From CAYXUW01 sp964468375 (GTDB taxonomy: Bacteria > Planctomycetota > Phycisphaerae > Sedimentisphaerales > Anaerobacaceae): 6,616 bases of DNA. How positions within the stretch are numbered: the first letter of the stretch is position 1; each line of letters begins with the position of its first letter. Below are positions 5,832 through 6,616 of the stretch, one piece after another. Location: assembly GCA_964468375.1 (NCBI GenBank), contig CAYXUW010000115.1:1-6616 (forward strand). The letters run 5' to 3'. The notes beneath the pieces were generated by a model that saw nothing but the letters and a program-made list of their open reading frames with translations, had not been told where the DNA came from and searched no databases. Both the position numbers and the translations under genes were made by a program.

Positions 5832-6616
5832 ATGGCTCATAATCACCTACATTTCAAAGACGACATCGCCGCTGAGCATACTCATGGCAAGCAAATTCGT
5901 GTAAGCATAGCAATGCTGGCTACATTGGCGGGAGGTGTGTTGCTGATAAATAGTTGGTTAGCCAAGCTGTTCTACGGCAGCGGCAGTTTCAATGCCGAGT
6001 TTGTGGCGATGGCCGGTGCAATACTGCTTGGTGCGCCAATTGTTCTGCACGCGATAGAAAGTCTTATAAAAAAAGAAACACATATGGACGAGCTGGTCGC
6101 CTTGGCGATAATCGCCTCTTTTGCTACACAAAACTATGTAACCGCGGGTATCGTCGCTTTCTTTATGCTCCTGAGCCAGCTTATAGAGAGCCGAACCGCT
6201 CTCGGTGCAAGGGCTTCGATTGAATCTCTTATTAAGCTGACGCCCACCAGAGCGAACCTTATCGAAAAGGACGGCTCCGAAAGGGAGGTAAAAGTCAGCA
6301 CCCTCCGTCCCGGTGACCGCATCCGGGTTCGTCCCGGCGACAATATATCTGCTGATGGCGAGGTCGCAAAGGGACTCAGTTCTGTTAATGAAGCGACAAT
6401 AACTGGTGAATCCCTCCCCGCTGACAAGGTGCCGGGAATGCAGGTCTTCGCCGGAACAACGAATCTTACCGGCGCCCTCGATATCATCGTAACAAAAGCC
6501 GGCAAGGATACGACCCTCGGCAAGGTCCAGTCACTGATTATACAGGCCGAGCAGACAAAAATACCTATTATGCGGATAATCGACAGATATGTTAAGTGGT
6601 ATACGCCGACCATACT
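5832..6616 (+). CDS. Heavy-metal (P1B-type) cation-translocating P-type ATPase, 3' end missing
   Basis: The first 261 codons of a P-type ATPase that pumps cations across the membrane using ATP. The frame is open to the window end. The N-terminus is His-rich (His at 3, 5, 7, 16, 18) and has no CxxC metal-binding domain. Four hydrophobic stretches (about 22-46, 56-74, 86-99, 102-119) fit the MA, MB, M1 and M2 helices of P1B pumps. The actuator domain follows: RPGDRIRVRPGDNISADGEV (159-178) and VNEATITGESLPADK (185-199), with the dephosphorylation loop TGES at 191-194. The sequence then enters the helix before the CPx-type membrane motif. The DKTGT phosphorylation site and the metal-selecting motif lie outside, so the metal (Zn/Cd/Co or Cu) cannot be named. 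The start is fixed by an in-frame TAG at 5826-5828. There is no Shine-Dalgarno at normal distance; AAGGGGAAG lies about 30 bases upstream. Confidence 0.88.
   Translation, partial: MAHNHLHFKDDIAAEHTHGKQIRVSIAMLATLAGGVLLINSWLAKLFYGSGSFNAEFVAMAGAILLGAPIVLHAIESLIKKETHMDELVALAIIASFATQNYVTAGIVAFFMLLSQLIESRTALGARASIESLIKLTPTRANLIEKDGSEREVKVSTLRPGDRIRVRPGDNISADGEVAKGLSSVNEATITGESLPADKVPGMQVFAGTTNLTGALDIIVTKAGKDTTLGKVQSLIIQAEQTKIPIMRIIDRYVKWYTPTI

Larger units (their letters stand above)
1506..6616 (+). other. Predicted operon: TM-HflK-like, HflC-like, HflK-like, P-type ATPase
   Basis: Four genes on one strand are spaced by a 4-base overlap, 13 bases and 45 bases. I see no hairpin followed by a T-run between them. 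The first junction is an ATGA overlap that suggests translational coupling. The last gene continues past the window end, so the full extent of the operon is unknown. Co-transcription is inferred from spacing only. Confidence 0.7.

Noticed and set aside
6134..6613. 159-residue open frame on the minus strand opposite the ATPase
   Set aside because: It lies wholly antisense to a clear P-type ATPase with the TGES motif, shows no recognisable domain, and is best explained as a shadow of the coding frame.

Overview
The window looks like a bacterial chromosomal or metagenome-assembled segment of moderate GC. It carries a run of 10 N at 1443-1452, which is typical of a scaffold join. Gene content and protein style point tentatively to Planctomycetota or a relative (the Phycisphaerae/Sedimentisphaerales type): an ArgA-like short GNAT acetyltransferase with a C-terminal cysteine cluster, and unusual HflK/HflC-type SPFH proteins set next to a metal-type P-ATPase. 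This placement rests on remembered family resemblance, not on a search. There are no RNA genes, CRISPR arrays or mobile elements that I can see.

Left part (1-1371): the 3' end of a GNAT N-acetyltransferase gene (+) runs convergently into an ABC-2 type membrane permease gene (-). The two stop codons touch with no intergenic base. The permease has no ATPase partner in view. The intergenic stretch 1372-1505 holds a candidate promoter for the permease, the N gap, and the start region of the next operon. Linkage between the left and right parts depends on the scaffold join being correct.

Right part (1506-6616, all +): a tightly packed four-gene set. It starts with a 700-aa protein that joins a six-helix membrane domain to an HflK-like SPFH domain. 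An HflC-like protein follows with a 4-base ATGA overlap, then an HflK-like protein 13 bases later, then, after 45 bases, the first 261 codons of a P1B-type (heavy-metal) P-ATPase that runs off the window. No terminator is visible between these genes, so they probably form one transcript.

How they may work together: known HflK and HflC are single-span inner-membrane proteins that co-assemble into a large cage on the outer face of the membrane and enclose or modulate the FtsH protease. Here three SPFH proteins are encoded together. One brings six extra membrane helices, and its predicted topology still puts the SPFH domain on the same side as in HflK. There is no ftsH in the window, and a cation pump sits downstream. 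The most interesting hypothesis is a three-component SPFH membrane assembly dedicated to a polytopic membrane client such as the co-encoded P-type ATPase, rather than, or in addition to, FtsH.
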